Below are positions 5,021-12,207 of a stretch of DNA of 12,207 nt, one piece after another. A program made the translations under genes and the position numbers. Position 1 is the stretch's first letter; the number at the start of each line of letters is the position of its first letter. The DNA comes from Chloroflexota bacterium (GTDB taxonomy: Bacteria > Chloroflexota > Limnocylindria > P2-11E), in NCBI GenBank assembly GCA_005881085.1, contig VBGU01000018.1:6781-18987 (forward strand). Reading direction: 5' to 3'. Under the pieces are notes generated by a model. It searched no databases. It saw only the letters and a program-made list of their open reading frames with translations, and was not told the DNA's origin.

Positions 5021-7156
5021 ATGCCCCATGGCGAGACACTCCAGGTCCCACTCGACCGACCGGCCGCGAAGGCGCCCTTCCGGCTTGTTTTGCCGTGGGA
5101 TCTCGCCGGCGACCAGCCCACCGCGGCGGCCGGCCTCACAAACGCGCTTACAGGGGGCGAGCGTCACGTAACGCTTCGCGGCGTCACCGGTTCGGGCAAG
5201 ACGGTGACGATGGCGAAAGTCATCGCCGATGCCGGGCGGCCGACGCTCGTGCTCGCGCACAACAAGACGCTAGCCGCGCAGCTCTATGGCGAGTTCAAAG
5301 AGTTCTTCCCCGAGAACGCGGTGCAGTACTTCGTGTCGTACTACGACTACTACCAGCCCGAGGCGTACATCGCGCGGAGCGACACCTACATCGAGAAGGA
5401 CAGCTCGCGCAACGAGGAGATCGACCGGATGCGCCACTCGGCGACGCGGTCGTTGTTCGAGCGGCGCGACGTGATCATCGTCGCTTCGGTCTCGTGCATC
5501 TACGGCCTGGGTGCACCGGTTGACTACGGTGCGGTGACCGTCCGATTGAAGAAGGGCGAGCGCGTCCGGCGCGACACCGTGCTCCGGCACCTCGTCGACA
5601 TCCAGTACGAGCGCACGAACACCGATCTCGTGCGGGGCAAGTTCCGGGTCCGTGGCGACACGCTCGAGGTCCAGCCCGCGTATGAAGAGCTCGCCGTTCG
5701 CGTGGAGTTCTTCGGCGACGATGTCGAGCGCATCACCGAGCTCGATCCCCTGACCGGCGAGGTCCTCGCCGAGCGCGACAAGATCGACATCTATCCGGCG
5801 CGGCACTTCGTGACGCCTCGCGAGAAGCTCCTTGAGGCGATCAAGGACATCGAGGCCGAGCTCGTCGACCGCCTGAAGGAGCTCGAGGACGCGGGCCGGC
5901 TGCTCGAGGCGCAGCGGCTGCGGCAGCGGACCAACTTCGATCTCGAGATGCTGCGCGAAACCGGGACGTGCGCGGGTGTCGAGAATTACTCGCGTCACCT
6001 CGCGCGCCGGCCCGCGGGAAGCCGGCCATGGACCCTTCTCGATTACTTCCCGCCGGACTTCCTCGCGTTCGTCGACGAGTCCCACATCTCGATGCCGCAG
6101 GTGCGCGGCATGTACTTCGGGGATCGTTCTCGGAAGGAAATCCTCGTCGACTACGGCTTCCGGCTCCCGAGCGCGCTCGACAACCGGCCCCTCACCTTCG
6201 CCGAGTTCGAGCAGCGCCTCGATCAGGCCATCTACGTGTCGGCGACGCCCGGGCCGTACGAGCTCGAGCATTCCACCCACGTCGTCGAGCAGATCATCCG
6301 GCCGACCGGCCTTATCGATCCGCAGATCGAGGTGCGCAAGACCGAGGGGCAGATCGACGATCTCCTCGCCGAGCTGAACCTGCGCGTCGAGAGGGGCCAG
6401 CGCGCGATCGTCACGACCCTCACCAAGAAGATGGCCGAGGATCTCGCCGATTACCTCCGCGAGATGGGCGTCAAAGTGCAGTACCTGCACTCGGAGATAG
6501 AGACCCTGCAGCGCGTCGAGATCCTCCGCGACCTTCGCCTCGGCGTGTACGACGTGGTCGTCGGGGTGAACCTCCTCCGCGAAGGCATCGACCTCCCCGA
6601 GGTCACCCTCGTGGCGATCCTCGACGCTGACAAAGAGGGCTATCTGCGGTCGGAGGGCTCGCTGATCCAGGTGATCGGACGGGCTGCCCGCCACGTTGAA
6701 GGCCGAGTGATCATGTACGCCGACCGCGTGACCGCGTCGATGAAAGCCGCGATGGACGAGACGGATCGTCGCCGCGAGATCCAGGTCGCATACAACACGG
6801 AACACGGGATCGACCCACAGACCATCGTCAAAGCTATCCGCGACATCGGCCTCCGACTGCGCGACGTCGCCGATGTCGAGGGCGTCAACGAGAAAGCTCG
6901 ACGACCGCTCGCCGCGGGCTCCCTGCCGAAGGACGAGCTCCTGCGTCTCATCAAGGATCTCGAAGGCCAGATGAAGCGGGCCGCCAAGGACCTCGAGTTC
7001 GAGAAGGCGGCCTTGCTGCGCGACGAGGTCGTCGAACTCCGCGGTCTCATGGTGCTCGAGCAGGGACCCGAGAGCCTGGAGGCGTCGGCGGAGCCGGTCG
7101 GCACGACCTCACGGGTCATTCGGGCCGGCGGCCGACGGCGGCGGCAGGGTCCCTAG
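5021..7156 (+). CDS. uvrB: Excinuclease ABC subunit B
   Basis: UvrB is the damage-verifying helicase-like subunit of nucleotide excision repair; UvrA loads it and it then recruits UvrC. The protein is 711 residues, slightly longer than E. coli UvrB (673). It shows Walker A GVTGSGKT (54-61), the strand-separating beta-hairpin YYDYYQPEAYIARSDTYIE (107-125), Walker B/motif II FVDESH (350-355), motif III-like SATPG (407-411), motif V VNLLREGIDLPE (516-527) and motif VI QVIGRAAR (550-557). A C-terminal UVR coiled-coil domain (about 636-671), which contacts UvrA and UvrC, follows. The last about 40 residues form an acidic then Arg-rich tail with no recognised role. The ATG at 5021 sits just after a LexA box. 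It is separated by only three bases from the next gene, so uvrB, the membrane protein and uvrA probably share one SOS-controlled transcript. Confidence 0.97.
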   Translation: MPHGETLQVPLDRPAAKAPFRLVLPWDLAGDQPTAAAGLTNALTGGERHVTLRGVTGSGKTVTMAKVIADAGRPTLVLAHNKTLAAQLYGEFKEFFPENAVQYFVSYYDYYQPEAYIARSDTYIEKDSSRNEEIDRMRHSATRSLFERRDVIIVASVSCIYGLGAPVDYGAVTVRLKKGERVRRDTVLRHLVDIQYERTNTDLVRGKFRVRGDTLEVQPAYEELAVRVEFFGDDVERITELDPLTGEVLAERDKIDIYPARHFVTPREKLLEAIKDIEAELVDRLKELEDAGRLLEAQRLRQRTNFDLEMLRETGTCAGVENYSRHLARRPAGSRPWTLLDYFPPDFLAFVDESHISMPQVRGMYFGDRSRKEILVDYGFRLPSALDNRPLTFAEFEQRLDQAIYVSATPGPYELEHSTHVVEQIIRPTGLIDPQIEVRKTEGQIDDLLAELNLRVERGQRAIVTTLTKKMAEDLADYLREMGVKVQYLHSEIETLQRVEILRDLRLGVYDVVVGVNLLREGIDLPEVTLVAILDADKEGYLRSEGSLIQVIGRAARHVEGRVIMYADRVTASMKAAMDETDRRREIQVAYNTEHGIDPQTIVKAIRDIGLRLRDVADVEGVNEKARRPLAAGSLPKDELLRLIKDLEGQMKRAAKDLEFEKAALLRDEVVELRGLMVLEQGPESLEASAEPVGTTSRVIRAGGRRRRQGP

Positions 7157-7159
7157 GGC

Positions 7160-7864
7160 ATGCTCGTGGGCGTGCTCACGGCCCTCGGCGTCCTCGGCGC
7201 GATCGGCCTGCTCGTCGTGCTGTTCCTGCAGCGCGGCCGCGATGGCATGGACCTCTCGCTCGGGGGCCTGCTGCGCGTGTACCTCTATCTCGCCTCGCTT
7301 GCCGGCGTGATCGCGTTCGCGATCGGGCTTGCTGGGATCATCTCGTTCGTCCTCGCCGCGGGGTTCGGGGTTGACGTGATCTACGGCGGCCAGCCTTCTC
7401 AGCCGGTGCCTGCGACCATCGCGCCCTGCCCGCCGAATGTGCCGGCATGCACCCCTGCGCCGGTGCCTCCTCCCGTTTTCATTAAGGACAACCGCACCCA
7501 GCAGCAAACCCAGGACCTCGTCCGCGGTGTCACATTCGTCATCTTCGGCGGTGTGTTCTGGGGAGCGCACTGGTGGGCACGTCGGACGCTCGCCGGCGTC
7601 GCCGACCGCACGAGCGGCCTCCATCGCGGGTACCTGATCCTCGGCACGGCGATCTTCGGCATCGCGACCATCGCGCTCCTGCCGATGGGCATCTATCAGG
7701 CGCTCTCGTTCGCGATCGTCCCGCCGGACCAGTTCAGCTTCCGCCCAGGCGCGGGTGAGGCTCTGTCGGGCGGTCTCGCGGCGCTGCCACTGTGGCTCGC
7801 CTACCTGTGGCTCGTGCAACGGGGCCTGCGGACCGCGCTGCCCTCACCCCCCACGGCCGCCTGA
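7160..7864 (+). CDS. Membrane protein of unknown function, DUF5671-like
   Basis: The product is 234 residues with about five hydrophobic helices (3-23, 38-67, 121-140, 155-180, 201-219). A Pro-rich loop (75-118) between helices 2 and 3 carries two cysteines (90 and 97), which could form a disulfide if the loop is outside the cell. The segments LRVYLYLASLAGVIAFAIG and HRGYLILGTAIFGIATIAL look like two copies of one helix pattern, and 'GVFWGAHWWARRTL' follows helix 3. From memory this resembles DUF5671 membrane proteins; the assignment is tentative and no biochemical role is known to me. The start is the ATG at 7160, three bases after the uvrB stop, with no good Shine-Dalgarno; its TGA shares one base with the uvrA ATG. 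Its place between uvrB and uvrA implies co-expression with excision repair, not necessarily a role in it. Confidence 0.75.
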   Translation: MLVGVLTALGVLGAIGLLVVLFLQRGRDGMDLSLGGLLRVYLYLASLAGVIAFAIGLAGIISFVLAAGFGVDVIYGGQPSQPVPATIAPCPPNVPACTPAPVPPPVFIKDNRTQQQTQDLVRGVTFVIFGGVFWGAHWWARRTLAGVADRTSGLHRGYLILGTAIFGIATIALLPMGIYQALSFAIVPPDQFSFRPGAGEALSGGLAALPLWLAYLWLVQRGLRTALPSPPTAA

Positions 7865-10746
7865 TGCCCCTAGACCACATCCACGTCAAAGGAGCGCGTG
7901 AGCACAACCTCAAGAACATCGATGTCCGCATCCCGCGCGACAAGATGGTCGTGATCACCGGGCTATCCGGATCGGGCAAATCGTCACTCGCGTTCGACAC
8001 GATCTACGCGGAAGGACAGCGCCGCTACGTCGAGTCGCTCTCGGCGTACGCGCGCCAGTTCCTCGGTCAGATGGAGAAGCCCGACGTTGACTTCATCGAG
8101 GGGCTCTCGCCCGCGGTCTCCATCGATCAGAAGGGATCGACGCGCAACCCGCGGTCGACGGTCGGCACCGTCACCGAGATCTACGACCACATGCGTCTTC
8201 TCTTCGCGCGGGTGGGGGTGCCGCATTGCCCGAATCACGGCATCCCTATCGTCGCGCAGACCGTCCAGGAGATCGTCGACCAGATCAGCGCGATGCCCGA
8301 GGGCTCGCGAATCCTCGTGCTCGGCCCGCTCGTGCGCGATCGGAAGGGTGAGCACCAGCAGCTCTTCGCGACGGCCCGGCGCGGCGGCTTCGCGCGGGTG
8401 CGCGTGGACGGCTTTGTCCGGGATCTGTCCGAGGACATCACGCTCGACAAGATGAAGAAGCACTCCGTCGAGGTGGTCGTCGACCGTCTCGTCGTTCAGC
8501 GCGGTGCCGCGGCGGAGGCGGAGCGCTCGCGGCTCACCGATTCGGTCGAGACGGCCCTGCGGCTCGGCGAGGGCCTCGCGCTGGTCGCCGAGGCCGATGC
8601 CAAGGGCGGAGAGCGCCTCTTCTCCGAGCGCCTGGCATGTCCCGAGGGGGACTTCTCGATCGGCGAGATCGAGCCGCGAACGTTCTCGTTCAACTCGCCA
8701 CACGGCGCGTGCCCAGCGTGCACCGGTCTCGGCACGAAGCTCGAGCCGGACCCCGAGCTGGTCCTCGGCAATCCGGACATCTCGCTGAAGGATGGCGCGG
8801 TGCTGCCGTGGCAGAAATCGAGCGGCACGGCGCAGTACCGGATGGCGATCCTCGAAGGCCTCGCCCGCAAGTTCAAGTTCTCGCTCGACACGCCCATCAA
8901 GTCGCTACCGAAGAAGGCCATCGACGCGATCCTGAACGGTACCGAGGACGCGCTGAAGCTCACGTATGAGAACCGGAGCGGCCAGCGCCGCTCCTACGAG
9001 TACGAGTGGGAGGGCGTGCTGCCCTGGCTCGAGCGTCAGTACCGCGAGACGACGTCGGAGTACATCCGCGCGGACATCGAGCGGTACATGAGCGAGCGGC
9101 CTTGCCCCGTTTGCAAGGGCAAGCGCCTAAAGCCGGAGGCGCTCGCGGTCACGATCGGAGGGCGCAACATCGCGGAGGTCACCGCCCTCACGGTGAGCGA
9201 GTGTTTCGAGTGGACGACGTCGCTCGAGAAGGATCGCGGGGGGCTCGGCGTCCGTGAGCGCAAGATCGCGAAGCAGGTCCTCAAGGAGATCCGCACGCGT
9301 CTCGGGTTCCTGGTCGACGTCGGGCTCGACTACCTGACCGTCGACCGCTCCGCCACCACGCTCTCGGGTGGCGAGGCGCAGCGCATCCGCCTGGCGACAC
9401 AGATCGGCTCAGGCCTCATGGGCGTCCTCTACATCCTCGACGAGCCGTCGATCGGCCTCCATCAACGCGATAACGCACGACTCATCCGCACGCTCCTCGG
9501 CATGCGCGACATCGGCAACACGATCCTCGTGGTCGAGCACGACGAAGAGACCATCCGCACCGCCGATTGGATCGTGGACATCGGCCCCGGCGCGGGGGAG
9601 CACGGCGGGGAGGTCGTGGCCGAGGGGACGATCGACGACATCTTGAAGGAGCCGCGATCGATCACCGGGGCGTACCTCTCGGGCCGACGGCGCATCCCGG
9701 TGCCGGCGCGCAGGCGGAAGCCGAAGCCCGAGGCGATCGTCGTCCGCGGCGCGCGCGAGCACAACCTCAAGGACATCGACGTGCGGATCCCGCTCGGACA
9801 GTTCGTCGCTGTCACCGGAGTGTCGGGCTCGGGGAAGAGCACGCTCGTGAACGAGATCCTCTACCGCCGCCTGGCGCAGATCATCTCGCGCGCGAAGGAT
9901 CGCCCTGGCGCGCACGACCGGATCGAGGGCGTCGAGTTCATCGACAAGGTCATCGACATCGACCAGTCGCCGATCGGCCGCACGCCGCGGTCCAACCCCG
10001 CGACGTACACCGGCCTTTTCACGCCGATCCGCGAGCTGTTCGCCGCCGTCCCCGAGGCGCGCCTGCGCGGGTACACGCCGGGTCGCTTCTCCTTCAACGT
10101 GAAAGGAGGGCGCTGCGAAGCCTGCGCGGGCGACGGGATCATCAAGATCGAGATGCAGTTCCTACCCGACGTCTACGTCCCCTGCGAGGTCTGCGGCGGG
10201 AAGCGCTACAACCGCGAGGCACTCGAGATCCATTACAAGGGCAGGTCCATCGCCGACATTCTCGAGATGACCGTCGAGGAAGCACTCGAGTTCTTCAAGA
10301 ACGTTCCGATCGCGGAGTCGAAGCTCCGCACGCTGAACGACGTCGGTCTCGGCTACATCCACCTCGGCCAGGCCGCAACGACGCTCTCTGGTGGTGAGGC
10401 GCAGCGCATCAAGCTCGCGACCGAGCTCAGCCGGCGCGCCACCGGCCGGACCCTCTACATCCTCGACGAGCCGACGACCGGCCTTCACTTCGCCGACGTC
10501 GAGCGCCTCCTCGAGGTACTCCACCGTCTCGTCGACGCGGGGAATACGGTCGTCGTCATCGAGCACAACCTGGACGTCGTGAAGACCGCCGACCACGTCA
10601 TCGATCTCGGCCCCGAGGGCGGGAAAGCCGGAGGCGAGTTGATCGCGGAGGGAACGCCGGAAGCTGTAGCACGCGTACGGCGCTCGTTCACCGGGCGCTA
10701 TCTGCGCGAGTTGCTCGCGACGGGCGAGGTGCGCGGTATCGCCTAA
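7864..10746 (+). CDS. uvrA: Excinuclease ABC subunit A
   Basis: UvrA is the dimeric DNA-damage sensor of nucleotide excision repair, an ABC-type ATPase that delivers UvrB. The ATG at 7864 (MPLDHIHVKGAREHNLKNID) is the family's usual start and gives 960 residues. The open frame extends upstream to 7792, but only inside the previous gene. ATPase I has Walker A GLSGSGKS (33-40), signature LSGGEAQR (500-507) and Walker B LYILDEP (522-528). ATPase II has GVSGSGKS (652-659), LSGGEAQR (841-848) and LYILDEP (864-870). The DNA-binding zinc finger is intact at Cys751, Cys754, Cys774 and Cys777. A CPVC pair lies at 414-417. The first zinc module is incomplete: Cys259, Cys283 and Cys286 are present but position 262 is Gly (ACPEGD). 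Start and upstream stop share one base (TGATG), with no clear Shine-Dalgarno, so translation is probably coupled. Confidence 0.97.
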   Translation: MPLDHIHVKGAREHNLKNIDVRIPRDKMVVITGLSGSGKSSLAFDTIYAEGQRRYVESLSAYARQFLGQMEKPDVDFIEGLSPAVSIDQKGSTRNPRSTVGTVTEIYDHMRLLFARVGVPHCPNHGIPIVAQTVQEIVDQISAMPEGSRILVLGPLVRDRKGEHQQLFATARRGGFARVRVDGFVRDLSEDITLDKMKKHSVEVVVDRLVVQRGAAAEAERSRLTDSVETALRLGEGLALVAEADAKGGERLFSERLACPEGDFSIGEIEPRTFSFNSPHGACPACTGLGTKLEPDPELVLGNPDISLKDGAVLPWQKSSGTAQYRMAILEGLARKFKFSLDTPIKSLPKKAIDAILNGTEDALKLTYENRSGQRRSYEYEWEGVLPWLERQYRETTSEYIRADIERYMSERPCPVCKGKRLKPEALAVTIGGRNIAEVTALTVSECFEWTTSLEKDRGGLGVRERKIAKQVLKEIRTRLGFLVDVGLDYLTVDRSATTLSGGEAQRIRLATQIGSGLMGVLYILDEPSIGLHQRDNARLIRTLLGMRDIGNTILVVEHDEETIRTADWIVDIGPGAGEHGGEVVAEGTIDDILKEPRSITGAYLSGRRRIPVPARRRKPKPEAIVVRGAREHNLKDIDVRIPLGQFVAVTGVSGSGKSTLVNEILYRRLAQIISRAKDRPGAHDRIEGVEFIDKVIDIDQSPIGRTPRSNPATYTGLFTPIRELFAAVPEARLRGYTPGRFSFNVKGGRCEACAGDGIIKIEMQFLPDVYVPCEVCGGKRYNREALEIHYKGRSIADILEMTVEEALEFFKNVPIAESKLRTLNDVGLGYIHLGQAATTLSGGEAQRIKLATELSRRATGRTLYILDEPTTGLHFADVERLLEVLHRLVDAGNTVVVIEHNLDVVKTADHVIDLGPEGGKAGGELIAEGTPEAVARVRRSFTGRYLRELLATGEVRGIA

Positions 10747-10865
10747 CCCCAAGAACGCCGGTCGGGCGCGCTTTCGAATTCTTATCAACTTCTCAACGGG
10801 CCCGTATCCGTATTCCCGCTGTTTTGTAAGGTCTTCCTACATATCGAATTGACGAGTTCTCCATG
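10747..10865 (+). promoter_or_regulatory. Spacer after uvrA, possible promoter for the downstream secreted-protein gene
   Basis: No gene is supported here. The stretch contains the AT-richest DNA in the right half, around 10771-10795 and 10821-10850, where a promoter is most likely. Candidate hexamers such as TTGTAA (10824-10829) and TACATA (10838-10843) are not well spaced with each other, so no pair is assigned. ACGGGCCCGT (10796-10805) is a perfect 10-base palindrome without a following T-run, so it is a weak terminator or possible protein site. TCGAATT occurs twice (10774-10780, 10844-10850). No intrinsic terminator for uvrA is evident. Confidence 0.3.
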
Positions 10866-10934
10866 GCGGTGGGCCAATGTCCAGCTCACCGCGTGGGATC
10901 GCTCTGCGGTGGGGTGGTAGCCCGAGATCCGGGC
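10866..10934 (+). promoter_or_regulatory. Structured 5' leader candidate (two hairpins) before the secreted-protein gene
   Basis: A 9-base stem pairs 10866-10874 (GCGGTGGGC) with 10884-10892 (GCTCACCGC), with one G-U pair and a 9-base loop. A second stem pairs GCCCG (10920-10924) with CGGGC (10930-10934) around the loop AGATC, six bases before the ATG at 10941. GGATC (10896-10900) could alternatively pair with GATCC (10926-10930), so the two states may exclude each other. No riboswitch class is recognised. An alternative ATG at 10863 is in frame, in which case this would be coding. Confidence 0.3.
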
Positions 10935-10940
10935 GAAAAG

Positions 10941-12207
10941 ATGAAGAGGTTTAGCGCGCTGATCGCCCGCACCACGGTCCGCGGAACGTGGGTGACGGGT
11001 CGGAAGAGTCGCATGGGGGCGCTCTTTGCGATTGGCATCGCCGGGATCGTCCTGCTCGGTGCTAACGGCCTGTCATCCTCGCCGGGTAGCTCCGCCCTCC
11101 ACGCTTCTCCTGGGGATGCGCCTGCGTCGCGTGATGCGCAGTCTGGCGTTCACACCTTTCTGACGGGAGCGCTTGGGTCTCCTCGGCCATCAGAGCCCTC
11201 GGCTGCGACAGATGACGAAGGTGCAGGCGCCGCGATCGAACCGGGTGGCGGCTACACGTTCCGGCGGGGAGACGCATCCGTAACCATCGCGACGGAGGGC
11301 GCCTTACGCGAACCGTGGCAGTGGTACGCCAACGGGGCCGCGCGTGAGACACCCTTCGGGGCCGAGACGGTGATCGTGATGCCCGACAGCACGGAGCAAT
11401 TCCTAACGGTTGCGCGCCGGCAGGGGCCCACGACGTGGCGGTGGAACCTACGAGCGCCGGGGCTAACCCCGCGGCTTGGCGTGGATGGAACGATCGAGTT
11501 CTGGAAAGGGTACAGCCCAACCTCGCTCGTGCTGCTTCCCGTGAGCCTCTTTGACGCTGACGGGAGGCGGATCGGCGAGCCGGGTCTTCGATGGTCACTC
11601 GATCCGCAGGGTCCACAGTGGCGGCTCGAGCTCACCTTCGACGACTCAGATCTTCCGGTGCCCTACGTGATCGATCCCGCGATCACCTTCAAGGCAGCGG
11701 CTTCCAACGGCAACGCCGGGGCAACGACCCTCAGCATCACCAAGCCCGTAGGAGTTGTCCAGGATGACTTCCTGATCGCGAGCGTGACCGTCAGGGACAA
11801 CCCGCTGACGATCACTCCCCCTATAGGGTGGACGCTCATACGCAAGGAACCGACCCTTCCCACCACGATCACGCAGGCGATCTATTACAAGGTGGCAGGT
11901 CTGTCCGAGCCTGCGAACTATACGTGGACGTTCTCCACCTCGCAGAAGGCATCCGGTGGCATCATCGCCTACACCGGAGTCGACAACGCGATGCCGATCG
12001 ATGCCTCGAGCGGCGCGTCGGGTAACGGAACGTCTATGACTGCTACCGGAGTCACCACGACGGTCAACAACGCGATGGTCGTCGCCTTCTTCGGAATCGC
12101 CAGGAGTACGACCATCACAGCGCCGACGGGAATGACCGAGCGCTACCAAGTGTCGTCGACGATGGACGCCGCCACCACAAGGACGACCTCGGAAGCGGCT
12201 GACGTCG
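10941..12207 (+). CDS. Secreted or membrane-anchored beta-rich protein with 'YVIDP' motif (partial, runs off the window)
   Basis: An open frame begins at ATG 10941 and has no stop for 422 codons up to the window end. A basic N-terminus (1-24) is followed by a hydrophobic segment, MGALFAIGIAGIVLLGANG (25-43), acting as signal peptide or anchor, then a Ser/Ala/Pro-rich spacer to about residue 100. Residues about 100-250 form a beta-rich region ending in LPVPYVIDPAITF (238-250). From memory, similar 'PVxIDP' endings occur near the N-terminus of large secreted or RHS-like proteins. Residues about 255-422 form a Thr/Ser-rich module (ITPPIGWTLI, YYKVAG, YTWTFS, IAYTGVD, ITAPTGMTERY) that looks internally duplicated. 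An extracellular adhesive or binding role is inferred; no enzyme motif is seen. The start is uncertain: the Shine-Dalgarno is weak, and in-frame ATGs exist at 10863 and 11013. It is probably a separate transcription unit from uvrA. Confidence 0.72.
   Translation, partial: MKRFSALIARTTVRGTWVTGRKSRMGALFAIGIAGIVLLGANGLSSSPGSSALHASPGDAPASRDAQSGVHTFLTGALGSPRPSEPSAATDDEGAGAAIEPGGGYTFRRGDASVTIATEGALREPWQWYANGAARETPFGAETVIVMPDSTEQFLTVARRQGPTTWRWNLRAPGLTPRLGVDGTIEFWKGYSPTSLVLLPVSLFDADGRRIGEPGLRWSLDPQGPQWRLELTFDDSDLPVPYVIDPAITFKAAASNGNAGATTLSITKPVGVVQDDFLIASVTVRDNPLTITPPIGWTLIRKEPTLPTTITQAIYYKVAGLSEPANYTWTFSTSQKASGGIIAYTGVDNAMPIDASSGASGNGTSMTATGVTTTVNNAMVVAFFGIARSTTITAPTGMTERYQVSSTMDAATTRTTSEAADV

Noticed and set aside
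6476..6490. GTGCAG-TAC-CTGCAC hairpin within uvrB.
   Set aside because: It falls in a conserved protein segment (VQYLHS) and is explained by codon choice.
5270..6805. A 511-codon open frame on the minus strand antisense to uvrB, and similar long antisense frames such as 673-1872.
   Set aside because: They mirror conserved, motif-complete genes in high-GC DNA, have Arg/His/Asp-rich shadow composition and no family motifs, so they are codon-bias artefacts.
7792..7863. Longer UvrA start at 7792.
   Set aside because: The extra 24 residues lie inside the upstream membrane-protein gene and have no family similarity; the ATG at 7864 gives the normal start, coupled to the upstream TGA.
10796..10805. 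ACGGGCCCGT palindrome as the uvrA terminator.
   Set aside because: The stem has no loop and no T-run follows, so it does not make an intrinsic terminator.
10885..10935. Partial resemblance to SAM-type (GCGGTGGGGTG) or c-di-GMP-I (GTGGGA, GGTAGC) riboswitch segments.
   Set aside because: Only short GC-rich words match; the required core helices and conserved order of either class are absent, and the downstream gene does not fit SAM control.

Overview
This is a high-GC bacterial chromosomal window made mostly of housekeeping and DNA-repair genes. Gene order (polA-mutM-...-coaE, then uvrB-x-uvrA), a five-helix membrane protein resembling DUF5671, a Flp-pilus CpaB homologue, a Gram-positive-type LexA box and a secreted protein with a 'YVIDP' motif together suggest an uncultured Chloroflexota-like or possibly actinobacterial lineage. 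This placement is an inference, and Chloroflexota is only the better guess.

Left block (1-4079, + strand): the 3' end of DNA polymerase I, formamidopyrimidine-DNA glycosylase (mutM), a small isoprenylcysteine/phospholipid-type membrane methyltransferase, an ABC-F ATPase and dephospho-CoA kinase (coaE). Every junction overlaps (8, 4, 4 and 4 bases), so these genes almost certainly form one translationally coupled operon. Two of its reading frames carry GC-rich palindromic DNA where the protein tolerates extra residues. In mutM it is a palindrome between two 7-base direct repeats. In the ABC-F gene it is a hairpin cluster that encodes the C-terminal linker.

Middle (4069-5020): a lone cpaB/rcpC-like gene on the minus strand, convergent with and overlapping coaE by 11 bases. 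A 163-base divergent intergenic region separates it from uvrB. That region holds a perfect AGAAC-N4-GTTCT LexA-type operator close to the uvrB start.

Right block (5021-10746, + strand): uvrB, a five-helix membrane protein of unknown function, and uvrA, with junctions of a 3-base gap and a 1-base overlap. The LexA box probably places this whole nucleotide-excision-repair operon, including the membrane protein, under SOS control. The UvrA copy lacks one cysteine of the first zinc module.

End (10747-12207): a 194-base spacer with two hairpins, then an open reading frame from 10941 that has no stop before the window ends. It encodes a secreted or membrane-anchored beta-rich protein with a 'YVIDP' motif, followed by what looks like an internally duplicated beta module. 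No tRNA, rRNA, CRISPR array, insertion sequence or phage gene is visible.
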